DNA of 47,899 bases from Diplodia intermedia. Taxonomy: Eukaryota; Ascomycota; Dothideomycetes; Botryosphaeriales; Botryosphaeriaceae. Below, piece by piece: positions 12,101-24,100 of the stretch. Every line of letters begins with the position of its first letter. The first letter of the stretch is position 1. The translations under genes were made by a program, and so were the position numbers. The stretch covers positions 8,017-55,915 of the forward strand of contig JAKEKT010000148.1 in assembly GCA_021495925.1 (NCBI GenBank). Direction: 5' to 3'. The notes beneath the pieces were generated by a model. The model made no database searches and was not told the DNA's origin. It saw only the letters and a list, made by a program, of their open reading frames with translations.

Positions 12101-15100
12101 ATCCTAGCCCCCCGGGCGGCGAGCGTAGCTCGCCGCCCGGGAGTCTCACCCCGTGAGGCGTGGGCAAGCCCCGCCCCGCCGGGGCTAGTTTTACATTAAA
12201 TACTATAAGAGTTGCAAATAACCCTAGCCCCCCTGGGGGCCCGCGAAGCGGGCCCCCAGGGAGCCTTGCCCCAAGGCGTGGGCAAGCCCCCGCCCGAAGG
12301 GGCCGCTACGCGGCCCCCTCGGGGGCTAGCGGGTCAAACTCAAAAAGTTTATATATGTATAATAGAGATATGACTATACTGTATTTCTTTTCAACACAAC
12401 AAATAGATTTTATTAGAAAACTAAATGTTCATCATACCACATTTACTAAACATTTAGAAAATGGTACTTATTATTTAGGTAAGTATCTCTTTTCAAGAGA
12501 AGCGGTGCTAACTGCTAATGTTAAAGATATGTCTGATTTAGATTTAGCTTTAATGTTAGAAAAAGACAGAGCTAAATATAATATAAATAAACCTGTAAAT
12601 AGCTTATCTAAACCTGTAATATTAACAGATGTAAATAATTTAGAAAACACTGTAGTGTTACCTAGTTTAGGAAAATGTGTGGAATATTTACACAACAAAG
12701 GTTTACCCGCTTCTCAAGTAACATTGGTTAAACATATTAATTTAGGTAAAGCTTATAATGGATACTTATGTAAATTCCAATAAAAACAAATATTTTGTAG
12801 ATGAGGTTCATATAAAATTTCTAACAGTATGCTGGAATAGCTCAGTGTTTATAGGTACTTAATAGTAAAAATCATATAAGCTATGCTTAATCAGCAGGAA
12901 ACTAATAGACTTATAGTCTTAATAGGATCCTCAGAGACTAAATGTTAGACACCGTATCTAAAAATATAGATGCGCTGGAAATATAGTCCACTGTTTGTTA
13001 CCCCGGGCTAATATTTTTTTTGTTATTTTATAAAATAACAAAAAAAAATATAAGCCCGGGGTTAACAAAATTTTGTGTCATCTTTAGTGTTGTTCCTGTT
13101 ATTTCTTATGTAAATATGGACACATTAAAGGAAACCTTTATTAAGGAAAATAGAAAGAAAAGTGGTGTTTATCTAATTAAAAATAATGAAAACGGTAAGA
13201 GATATGTGGGATCAAGTAGTGATATCACTAGAAGATTCTATTTATATTATAGTTTGTATCACATAACTTTTCGTAAAAATAGTCTTATTTGTAAAGCCTT
13301 ATTGAAATATGGTTATTCTAAATTTAGTGTGGAAATTCTTGAGTATTGTGATCCTAAAAATTTAATCGAAAGAGAGCAATATTATATAGATCATCTAAAA
13401 CCTGAATATAATCTGTTAAAAGTGGCAGGTTCATCTCGGGGATATAAAATTTTGGAGTCTACTAAAGTTAAGATTTCTCAATCTAAATTAGGTATTAAAC
13501 ATAAGGCTGAAACTTTAACTAAATTAAGAGAACATCTTGCCGACCTTAATTTAAGTAAATCTTTTAAAGTTGAGGTTACAGATGTGATAACTAAACAGAC
13601 AATTCTATACGATTCTATACCTAAGGCTGCTGAGGCTCTTGGATGTTCTCATGCAACAGTTAGAAATTGAGATAAGAAAATATCTCAAGGTGTAGATATA
13701 TTATATAAAGAAAAATTTCATATTAAAATAATTAGATAAATTATTTCTCTTTTTATTGACACAGCGCCAGTGTCATCACAACAATATTAAATATGAGAAG
13801 TCCTGGTATCAGATTACACAAACTTGCTTTATTTGGTTGAGCTGTTGTAATTACAGCTGTTTTACTATTATTATCTCTACCTGTTTTAGCTGGTGAACCT
13901 GAAGTTGTGCCAGCTATAAATCTGGCTGTTTGTTGGAAACTGTGAAATATCAATTGTTTCACACAATCAACAGGAAACCTTTTAAGTTTGAACTTATTAG
14001 GGATCTTTAGAGACTATACGCCAGAATTTATTTGTTGTACTGTTATTTCTATTTTTTCTTTACCTATTTATCCTCAAAGAATTAAACTATCTACTAGATA
14101 TGGATTAAAAAAATATAGAAATTATAGTTCTAATAATGATCCTAAAACACAATTAGCCTCTTATATAACAGGGTTAATAGAAGGAGATGGAACAATACAT
14201 GTCCCAAAAACAGAAAGATCTGATAAGGGTAATATTAATTATCCTTCTATACAAATAGTTTTTCATTTAAAAGATTTACCTTTAGCATTATTAATTCAAA
14301 AAGAAATAGGTCACGGGTCTATAAGAAGAAAAAAAGGTGTAAATGCATATATTTACACTGTAAATAACTTAAAAGGTATATTGTTGTTAATAGAATTAAT
14401 GAATGGTAATATGAGAACTAATAAGATTTTTACATTCCATAAATTAATAGATTGGTTAAATATTAAGAATAATGATCTTAATATTGAAAAAAAAGGGTTA
14501 AGTACTAATTCTCTTCTTTCTGACGCTTGACTATCTGGATTCATTGAAGCTGATGGTCATTTTTCAGTAAGAACTACTGAATCAGGAAAATATCCTAAAA
14601 TTGAATGTAAATTTGAATTAAGTCAAAGACAAATTGACCACAATAATAATCTATTTTTTTTAGAAGAAATAGCTAAAGTTTTTGAATGTACTGTTAAACC
14701 TATTAGATTAGAAACAGCTAATCCTCAATATAGAATTAGAACTACTAATCTAAAAGCTAATTTATCAGTAATTGATTATATTACAAAATATCCTTTATTT
14801 GGATCTAAATTCCTAGATTTTCAGGATTGAGTTAAAGTCGTAGACTTATTTAAAGAAGGAAGAATGGATCATAAGTTTAATATGAATGATGCTAAATTTA
14901 TTAAATCTAAAATGAATGATAATAGAACTGAGTTTGTATGGGATCATTTACAAAACTTTTACAACTTAAATAAATAAAAAATAGTCCAATCATCAACGTT
15001 AGTTGATGCGTATCTACTCTAAATTTATTAAGTTACATTATTTACTTAATATATTTTTAAGATAGTAACACTATCATGAGATTATGTCTCGTAGATCAAG

Positions 15101-18100
15101 ATTAAATTTAGGCAATTATAATGGTTCTTATTTATATTATGCCTATTTGCTCGGTTGAAAAAGACATTTTTAATACAGTAGGGTTGTCAGTACTATCCTT
15201 TCATACTTTTTTAGTTAAAAGATATTCTAACCAGGGAGGTAAAACTGAATCCGATTTTATATCGTACTATTTAGCGGGATTAATTGAGGGTGACGGTCAT
15301 TTCAATACACCTAAAAAGCTTAAAACACCTTCTGGATCAGCCAGAGTTGCTGCTATAGAAGTAATTTTTGCTCTTAAAGATAGACCTTCGGCAGAATTAT
15401 TACAATCTCTATTTGGTGGAAAGTTATATGACCATCCTAATAAAAAACTTACTAGATGATTAATTCAAGATAAAAAATCTGTCACTAATATAATAAATTT
15501 AATTAATGGAAAACTTAGAACACCAAAGATTAATTCTTTATATGAAATGATTGATTTTCTTAATGCTAAAGGAGATAATATTATAAAACTTCCTTTAGAT
15601 ACTAGCCCTTTAAACAGTAACGCTTGATTCGCTGGTTTTATAGATGCGGATGGTCATTTTGCTATTAAGGGATTTACTTCAAACCCTAAATCACACTTAG
15701 CAATTCAATTTCACATAACTCAGCGTAAAACAGATAAAAGCGGAGAGAGTTTAGAGAAATTAATGTTAAAAATAACAGAATTTTTACAAGTAAAGTTAAA
15801 TGAAAGAGTATTTTCTGAAAAATTTCATCAGTTTGTTATTTGTACTTCTAACCGTGTAAGCAATAAGATCTTAATTGATTATTTAAATACTTATCCTTTA
15901 TTAAGTTCAAAATATTTAGACTTTAAAGACTGGGAAACTGCTAATAATATTTATATAAATAAATTACATAAAGACCCAGTACAATTCGAAAAAGTACGTA
16001 ATCTTAAAGCAAATATGAATAACAATAGAACTTATTTCTCTTGAGCTCACCATGAACAAATTTTATCTCGCTAAATATAAAGTATGATTAAAAGTATTAA
16101 CTTTTTCAACCAGTATAATATAAAAAAAGTGTCGCCTGTTTGTCTCATATTATAAAAACGGCAATTACTATGGTCGATATAGGACTGAGAATCCTATTCT
16201 AGGCCAATTTGTAGGAGTGAACCTCCTGCTATAAACCATCAAATTGACGGGAAAGCCCTAAAGCAATTTAAACCAAACAGATGTGGTAACACATTTGTGG
16301 CACAGGTAATGACTCGTGGTATGGTAAAATAGAAATTGATGACGAAAGGAAATGGGTAATCCGCAGCCAAGCTCCCTTTATATGTAAAAAAAGAGGTGTG
16401 CAGTTCATCGACTAGATGTGGGTTGGCTTCTTTTTATTAAAAAAAATTAGCTTAAGATATAGTCAAGCCCCGTCCGAAAGGATGCAGGATAACATTATAC
16501 GCTAATGCGGAAGATGTTATCTGTTAAATGGATAATCTTTATTATTCAGGGAGAAGTACCTTAACTCAGCCTTAATTATGGCTAAAAAGGTAGATCTGTT
16601 TAACTGACCGTAATTTCAACACTTCATTCTTTGAAGCAGCAGGTGGAGGTGATCCTATCCTGTATCAACATCTTTTCTGATTCTTTGGACATCCAGAAGT
16701 TTATATATTAATTATACCAGGATTTGGTATAATAAGTACTACTATCTCAGCTAACTCTAATAAATCCGTATTCGGTCAATGTGGCTCTTTAATAGGCATA
16801 TGCCTCTTAACGCAACAAACTATATGCGGGAAGTTCAAGAATTGTTATAACAATTCGCTATCACTAAATACTAAGAGTATAAGGTATATTATATATGCCT
16901 TCTTAGTAAAAATTTTAGTGATATTGAATAATCTGCAGATAACCAAAGCACGAAGTGAAAACTTCAAACCTGGAAAGATATACTTTTCTGGGTTAAGCAT
17001 AATTTCACCTCGTAGTAATAATAATTTTCTTAATTCATTTGTCGATATTAGACGTAAAATGAACTTTTTTAAACAATTAAGATATACTCATACGCTGTCT
17101 AATGTAGCAACAGGTCAAAATAATTATGATTTACACAATAACACGAATAAATTAAATCCTTGATTCGTCACTGGATTTACTGATGGTGAAGGTTGTTTTC
17201 TGATTAATGTTCGACCTAATTCTAAATTGAAAACAGGTTATTCTGTAGAATTAGTTTTTAAGATAGCTTTACACTCAAAGGATAAAGCATTAGTAGAAAA
17301 CCTTAAAAATTATTTTGGTGTTGGAACAGTTACAGCTAGAGGATCTGATTGTATTCAATATTGAGTTGGTTCTTTGAAAGATCTACAAGTTATTGTTCAT
17401 CATTTTGATAATTATCCTTTGATCTCGCAGAAATGATCAGACTATCAGTTATTTAAACAAGTGGTAGATTTAATGAAGGGACGAGAGCATTTAACTATGG
17501 AAGGTTTACAAAAAATAGTATCAATTAAAGCTGTATTAAATAAAGGTTTACCGGATAATTTAAAAGCAGCTTTTTCTGATATTGTTCCGGCTATAAGACC
17601 TCAAGTTATGAGTAAAATAATTCTTAACCCTTATTGAATATCTGGTTTCGTAAGCGGTGAAGGTTGTTTTTGCTTGGTACTTAAGAAGTCGTCAAAAGGA
17701 GGTTCTGTCGGTTTCAGATTTTTAGTTACTCAGCATATACGAGACGCAGAGTTATTAAAAAGTCTGGTAAATTATTTGGGATGTGGTAAATATTCTATTC
17801 GACCTCTTAGACCTATGTATGGGGATTACCTTGTTACAAAATTGAATGATATTAAAGATAAAATTATACCATTTTTTGATAAGTACCCTATTCAAGGTGT
17901 AAAATTTTCCGATTTTTCCGATTTAAAAAAAGTTATGTTACTAAGGGAAAATAATAACGCTTTAACTAAAGAAGAGTTGGAAAAAATTAAACAAATTCAA
18001 TTGGGAATGAATAAGGGTAGAATAGGGGTATCTTACGAAGATTCGCTTGCGCATCCTTTGGTCTTTACCGGATCAAATAGTAAAGACAAAAAAACATTAG

Positions 18101-21100
18101 TAAGTTCAACCTCCCGCCCTTCAAGCAAGGTCACCCTCGCTTCGCAGGAAAATAAAAGACATTATTCTACCACTCCAGTTCTTAACAAAGAGGATCTTAA
18201 ACCCGATCAAATTAAATTTAATCAATGATTGGCGGGATTGATAGATGGAGACGGTCAATTTCATACTACTAAAAAAGGTAATTCTAGTTTAAAAATTGTA
18301 ATGCGTATAAACGATAAATCCTTATTATATTTACTAAAACATAGATACGGAGGATTTGTTAAAGAGATAGCAGGATCTAATGTATTAAAATATAAATTGA
18401 TTAATCCTAAAGGATTAATCAATTTAATTAATGATGTAAATGGTTTATTAAGGAACCCTGTTAGAATGCTTCAACTAAACCGGATATGTGTAAAATATAA
18501 TATAAACCTTATAGAACCTATACCTTTAACATATAATAATGGTTGATTTAGTGGATTTATTGATAGCGACGGTTCAATTTATATAGATGAAAAGTCTGGA
18601 CAATTAATTATAAGTGTCACTCAAAAGAATAGATATTTACTAGAACCTTTACAAAATTTATATGGTGGAAAAATTTATATAGATTATGCTAAGGGGGAAG
18701 CATTTAAATATACTATCTTTAGAAAGATAGAAGTACTAAAATTAGTAGATGTTTATTTTAATAATTTTCCTTTAAAATCTAGTAAAGCTTTAAAGATTAA
18801 TTTAATAAAAGATTTTTATATATTGCAGCAATATAGAAAATTAAATGTTAAAAATATTTCTGAATTTAACCAATGAATACAATTTAAAAATAAGTGAGAC
18901 AAAATTGTTTAATATTTCATTTTTAAAAATGAAAAATTATTATTATTAGCAAGTAGGAATTTCAGAGGCCATACGTTTGTTGTCAACATCTTCATCTTTA
19001 ATGATGAAAGATTTAATATTTCGAATTTTTAAATACTTTATAACACTAATTAAAACTCTTACTTTATTTATCTCTGCCAGAACCCCATCTTTAAAAAAAC
19101 ATATTCTCTGCCTGTTAGGGGAAACAACTGATAAGGAGATAACCCCTACAGATAACGAGGCTAGTACAAATAATCCTGTGAGCGTTCATAAAAAGAGTTC
19201 AAATAACTCTGGAAAAGGAAAGGATGATAAATTTAACGAATGATTAGCTGGAATTATTGATGGTGATGGCTGTTTTCAATTATCTAAAAAAGGTTATGCA
19301 AGTCTAGAAATAGTTACACAACTTAGGGATAAACGTTGTTTATATCTTATTAAACAAAAATATGGTGGAGCAGTAAAGCTCCATGCAGGTGATAATTACT
19401 TAAGATATAGATTACATCACAAAGTAGGTTTATTAAATCTAATTAATGGTGTTAACGGTTTAATACGTAATCCCATAAGAATACTTCAGTTAGGAAGAAT
19501 TTGTGATAAGTATGGTATAGAGTTAAAGGATTCTCAACCATTAACATATTATAACGGGTGATTGGCAGGATTTTTTGACACTGATGGTAGTATATATTTG
19601 AATGATAAGTCGGGTCAAGTATTTATAACGGCTACTCAGAAAAACAGGTTTATGTTAGATGCTTTAGTCGAACTATATGGAGGTCAAATCTATCCTATGG
19701 TAAAAAAAGAGGCATTTAAATGAACTTGTTTTAGAAAACAAGAAATCTTATCCCTAGCTAATGACTATTTTAAAGTTAATCCTTGCAGATCTGAAAAATT
19801 AACAAGATTAACTATGGTTAATAGATTTTATGAGCTTAGACAACTACATGCTCACACAGCTTCACCTAACTCGGATTTAGGTAAAGCTTGAAAACATTTT
19901 CTGGTTAAATGAGATAGTTTAATGAGTAAAGAAGAAGGGTTATAAAGTATTTTACTCTTTTTTTGTTGACAAAGATATGGTCCATTTTCATTAAATTGAA
20001 AAGTACATCGGTATGGTCAAAAATAGGCCCATGTTAACTAATAATTACGTGAATTCCCTTTATATGCTGGGAACCTCTAATACCTCAAATACTAGTAATT
20101 TTTATAGTAAAAATTTTGAGGATATTACAATGAGCAATCAGCAGGTAGTCAAACTTAATACACACATATTAAAGAATATTTGAAAATGTGTGTGTTTCTT
20201 TGATAACCTTAGAGGCTATACAAGGGAAGTCATCTTTAAAAGGTGATTAAGATATAGTCCGGTATTTTGCAAATTTATGAAATATAATATGAATTTCATA
20301 AATGTAAATAAAGTCTTAAAACAAAATTTCTCTACAAATGTGTTGGGCGGAGCCCCAAAACTTGACCCTAATTGGGTAACAGGGTTTGTAGATGCTGAAG
20401 GTTGTTTTTCAATCATAATAGAAATACCAAACTCTTTAAAATGAAGAGTAAGGACCTCATTTGAAATAAATTTACATGAAAAAGATAAAGATATTTTATA
20501 TAAAATCAAATCTTTTTTCGGTGTAGGTGCTGTATATCATAGACCAGATAAAAAAAAATCTGTATATAGAGTAACTAATGTTAACTATATAAATGATGTA
20601 ATAATACCACATTTTACAAATTATCCTCTTATTAGTAAAAAAAGAGTAGATTTCTTATTATGGTCAGAGGTCATACAGCTTATTTTAAATAAAGATCATT
20701 TAACTAGAGAAGGATTTTTAAAGATTCTTTCTTATTATGCTTCCATAAACAAAGGGGTATCCAAAAAAGTTTTAGAATATTATCCTAACATAATCTCTGT
20801 AGATAAACCAGTTATAAAATTACCTGACAATTTACATCCACAATGGGTATCAGGGTTTGTTGCAGGAGATGGAGGTTTTTCTATTTATGTTAGACCTGCG
20901 AAGGATTACGCATTATTAGAAAAAGTGTATTGTAGATTCCATATAGCTCAGCATATTAAAGATCAAGAACTTCTTAAATTATTTATTAAATTTTTTGATT
21001 GCGGTGTAGTGGCTGTAAGATCTAACTTATCTACACCTAGATGCGATTTTATAGTACAAGATACTGCTTCTATTTTGGATAAAGTATTACCTCATTTTGA

Positions 21101-24100
21101 TACATACCCACTTTTAAATCTAAAACAACTAGATTATATTTGTTTTAAAGAATGTATGACTATTCTTAGATTAAAAGGACATTTAACTCAAGAAGGTTTA
21201 AAAAGAATTAAGGAATTAAATTTAGAAATGAATTCTAATAGATTGAAATAAAAAGACTATTTACTTGCAAAATATAGCTATGCCATGATGTCTATTGGAG
21301 TATTAGGATTTGTAGTTTGAAGTTGAGTTTTGGCTTCACCTCATAGCGATATGAGTGCTTATATTATTTATTTCGCTGTAAGCTGGAACGGTTTAGTGCT
21401 AATTGGTACCTTGAATGGTAAAAATTCAATTAGCTATACCAAATCAGCCGGCAATCTGTCCCTATGCTCATCAGAGAGTAAAATACAGAGTGCTTCAGAG
21501 ACTATACGCGAAACATCTTTTAATTTTTCAACATTTCGTCAGAATTATAATACACTATTTGGAAATGCTGCGCAACATCTATCCAATAACTGATTAACTT
21601 GATTTATTGGTTTTGTAGAAGGAGATGGTGCCATCCAAACTTATGCAAATGGTACAAGAGTACGTTTTGTTCTTACTCAAAAGGAAAGTGCTATCCTTTT
21701 CTACATCCAGAAAAAGTTAGGAATTGGTACTGTTAAGCATTTTCCTCAAGGGAAAAGTGGGAATAAAAATGACTTCTACAGATTAATTGTAGATAATCCC
21801 TCACATATTCTTCTACTAGCCTTTTTATTTAATGGTAATCTAGCTCTTACTCACAGAATACAACAATTATCTTTGTGAGTTCAAGCTTTAAACAATCGTT
21901 TTGGGGCAAATACAATTGTATTGATTAATACTTCTGTATCAGTTACATTACAAGATGCTTGATTATCTGGTTTCACCGACGCTGAAGGATGTTTTAATGT
22001 ATCTATAACATCCAATGCAAGATATGCATTAGGTCATGTTATAAAAATGCGTTATCTACTTGATCAGAAGGATAGTACTATCCTTCTGATCATACGAAAC
22101 CTTTTCGGATTTGGTAAAGTAACTCTTAGATCCAAAACGAACGGTGTTTATCGTTATACAGCTACAGGGTTTAAATCAATGAATGATGTAATATCTTACT
22201 TTAAAGTATTTCCATTACTTACTAAAAAAGCCCAATCATTCGATAAGTGATTAACCATTCATAATCTCGTTTCTAATAAATTACATCTCACTGAAGAAGG
22301 ATTAGCCCAAGTAAGAGTATTACAGAAACAGATTAATATTGATAATGGTATGACAAAAAAAACAGGATCTGCGCATCCTTAGTGTTATTTATTAAAAGAT
22401 GAAGATATAGTCCGATTCTCTTTGTGAAAGGAGCGCATACTTATATAGTATGCGGGTAGATATGAGGAATATCTACTAACATTTTGCATCACATGTATAC
22501 TGTAGGTCTTGATGAACTTGAGGGTTTAATTCTTTACTCTCAACTTAATGTAACAAAAATAGAAATATCTGATAACAAAGGTAAAGCTAATAATAATATA
22601 TCCCTTGGTTTAGATGAGACTAAGGAGATTATATTTGGCTCTCTTTTAGGGGATGGTAAATTAGAAATGCCTCCTAGAGGGGTGAACGCTAGATTTGGGT
22701 TCATACAAGCTGAATTTCAGAAAGATTATTTTATAAATGTATCTAATTCTTTATCTGCCATAAGCTCTGGAAAGTATAGAGAATATTCTTACTTAGATAA
22801 AAGAACAGGTAAAACTTATAAATCTCTAAACTTTTGAAGTAGAGCTTTACCTATGTTAAATGAGTTTTATCATAATTTTTATATAGGTAAAGTAAAAATA
22901 GTCCCTTTAGACTTATCATTGTTAACTCCTCTTGCTCTTGCTCATTGAGTGATGCAAGACGGAGCGCGTGGTACATCTAAAGGGTTATATCTTTGTACAG
23001 ATAGTTTCACACATGCTGATGTACAAAGGCTTACTCAGTATTTAATAGATAAATATAATCTTAAATGCTCTATACATAAAGCTGGAAGAAATCATCGGAT
23101 TTATATTTTAGCTAAGTCTGTAGAGAGAGTTAAAGACCTTATTTTACCTTTTATGCTTAGATCAATGTTATATAAGTTGGGTGTCTAGCTAAACCTATCT
23201 ACGTCGTCTATATTTGAAAAAGTATAGAGTATTATTTCCCTATATGCGAGAAACTATTTATAAATTAGTGTACGATGCTAATTATCTTTTTTTTATTAAT
23301 AAAGCACGTAAAAATCACTAATCTTATACTACTTGCAGGAAACCAAGGGGTATAAATTATATTAATATTTATACTTAGCGGGTTCTTCAGAGACTACTTG
23401 GGAAAACCCCTAACATAAAAAATATATGAGGGGTAAGACATAGTCCATATTAAGATTTAATTAATTTAAGTATATATTTGTTATACATTAATTTAAATTA
23501 ATATCTATAATCTTAATAGGTAGACACGAGAGCATATTTCACAGCTGCAACGTGCGCTATTTCATTTAATAAAACCTTGGGCGTAAAGGCCCCACTCTTG
23601 TTTTTTAATGGTATTTTATATAGAAATTATTCGGGTAATGCTTCTGATATTAAGGCTCCCCAATCTAAAGCTCTGACTTTGTGGAATAAACCATTAGGAT
23701 TGTCATCTATGAATAAGGTGTCCAAAATTTCTGCTGTAGAAAGAGCTATGTTAAAATTAACGCCTCGAGTTAGAAGTATAATTATAGGTTTAATTCTTTC
23801 AGACGGTTGAATTCAAAAAAGAGGACATTGGAATCCTCGATTTGCATTAAAACAATCTGTTAAAAATTTTCCTTATCTCTGATTAGTATATAATGAGCTA
23901 GCTTATTTATGTTCAGGTCCTATGTATGAAGGTAAAGCTAGATTGAGAGGTAAAACCTTTTATAATTGATCTTTTCAAACTAGACAATTGCCATGTTTAA
24001 TGGAAATTTTTAACCTTTTATATGTTAAAGAAAAGGGAAAAATAATTAAAACCATTAAACCTGATTTATTTTTCTACCTGGATTATATAGCTCTAGCTCA

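Larger units (their letters stand above)
9984..13772 (+). mobile_element. cox1 group I intron with four endonuclease ORFs or remnants
   Basis: One clear core: P (tatgctggaa) near 12828, Q (aatcagcaggaaac) near 12889, R (tcagagactaaatg) near 12930, S (gaaatatagtcc) near 12978; the intron ends in G at 13772. Order inside: LAGLIDADG, GIY-YIG tail remnant, GIY-YIG, core, palindrome, GIY-YIG. The load suggests successive invasions or a second, unrecognised core. Confidence 0.75.
16784..20010 (+). mobile_element. cox1 group I intron with two LAGLIDADG ORFs
   Basis: One core is spread through the intron: P (tatatgcgggaag) near 16821, Q (aataatctgcagataacc) near 16928, R (ttcagaggccatacg) near 18961, S (aaagatatggtcc) near 19971. 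The first ORF lies between Q and R and the second between R and S. Confidence 0.8.

Noticed and set aside
21415..21597. 60-aa ORF
   Set aside because: Alternate frame over the group I core and the exon-fused LAGLIDADG leader.
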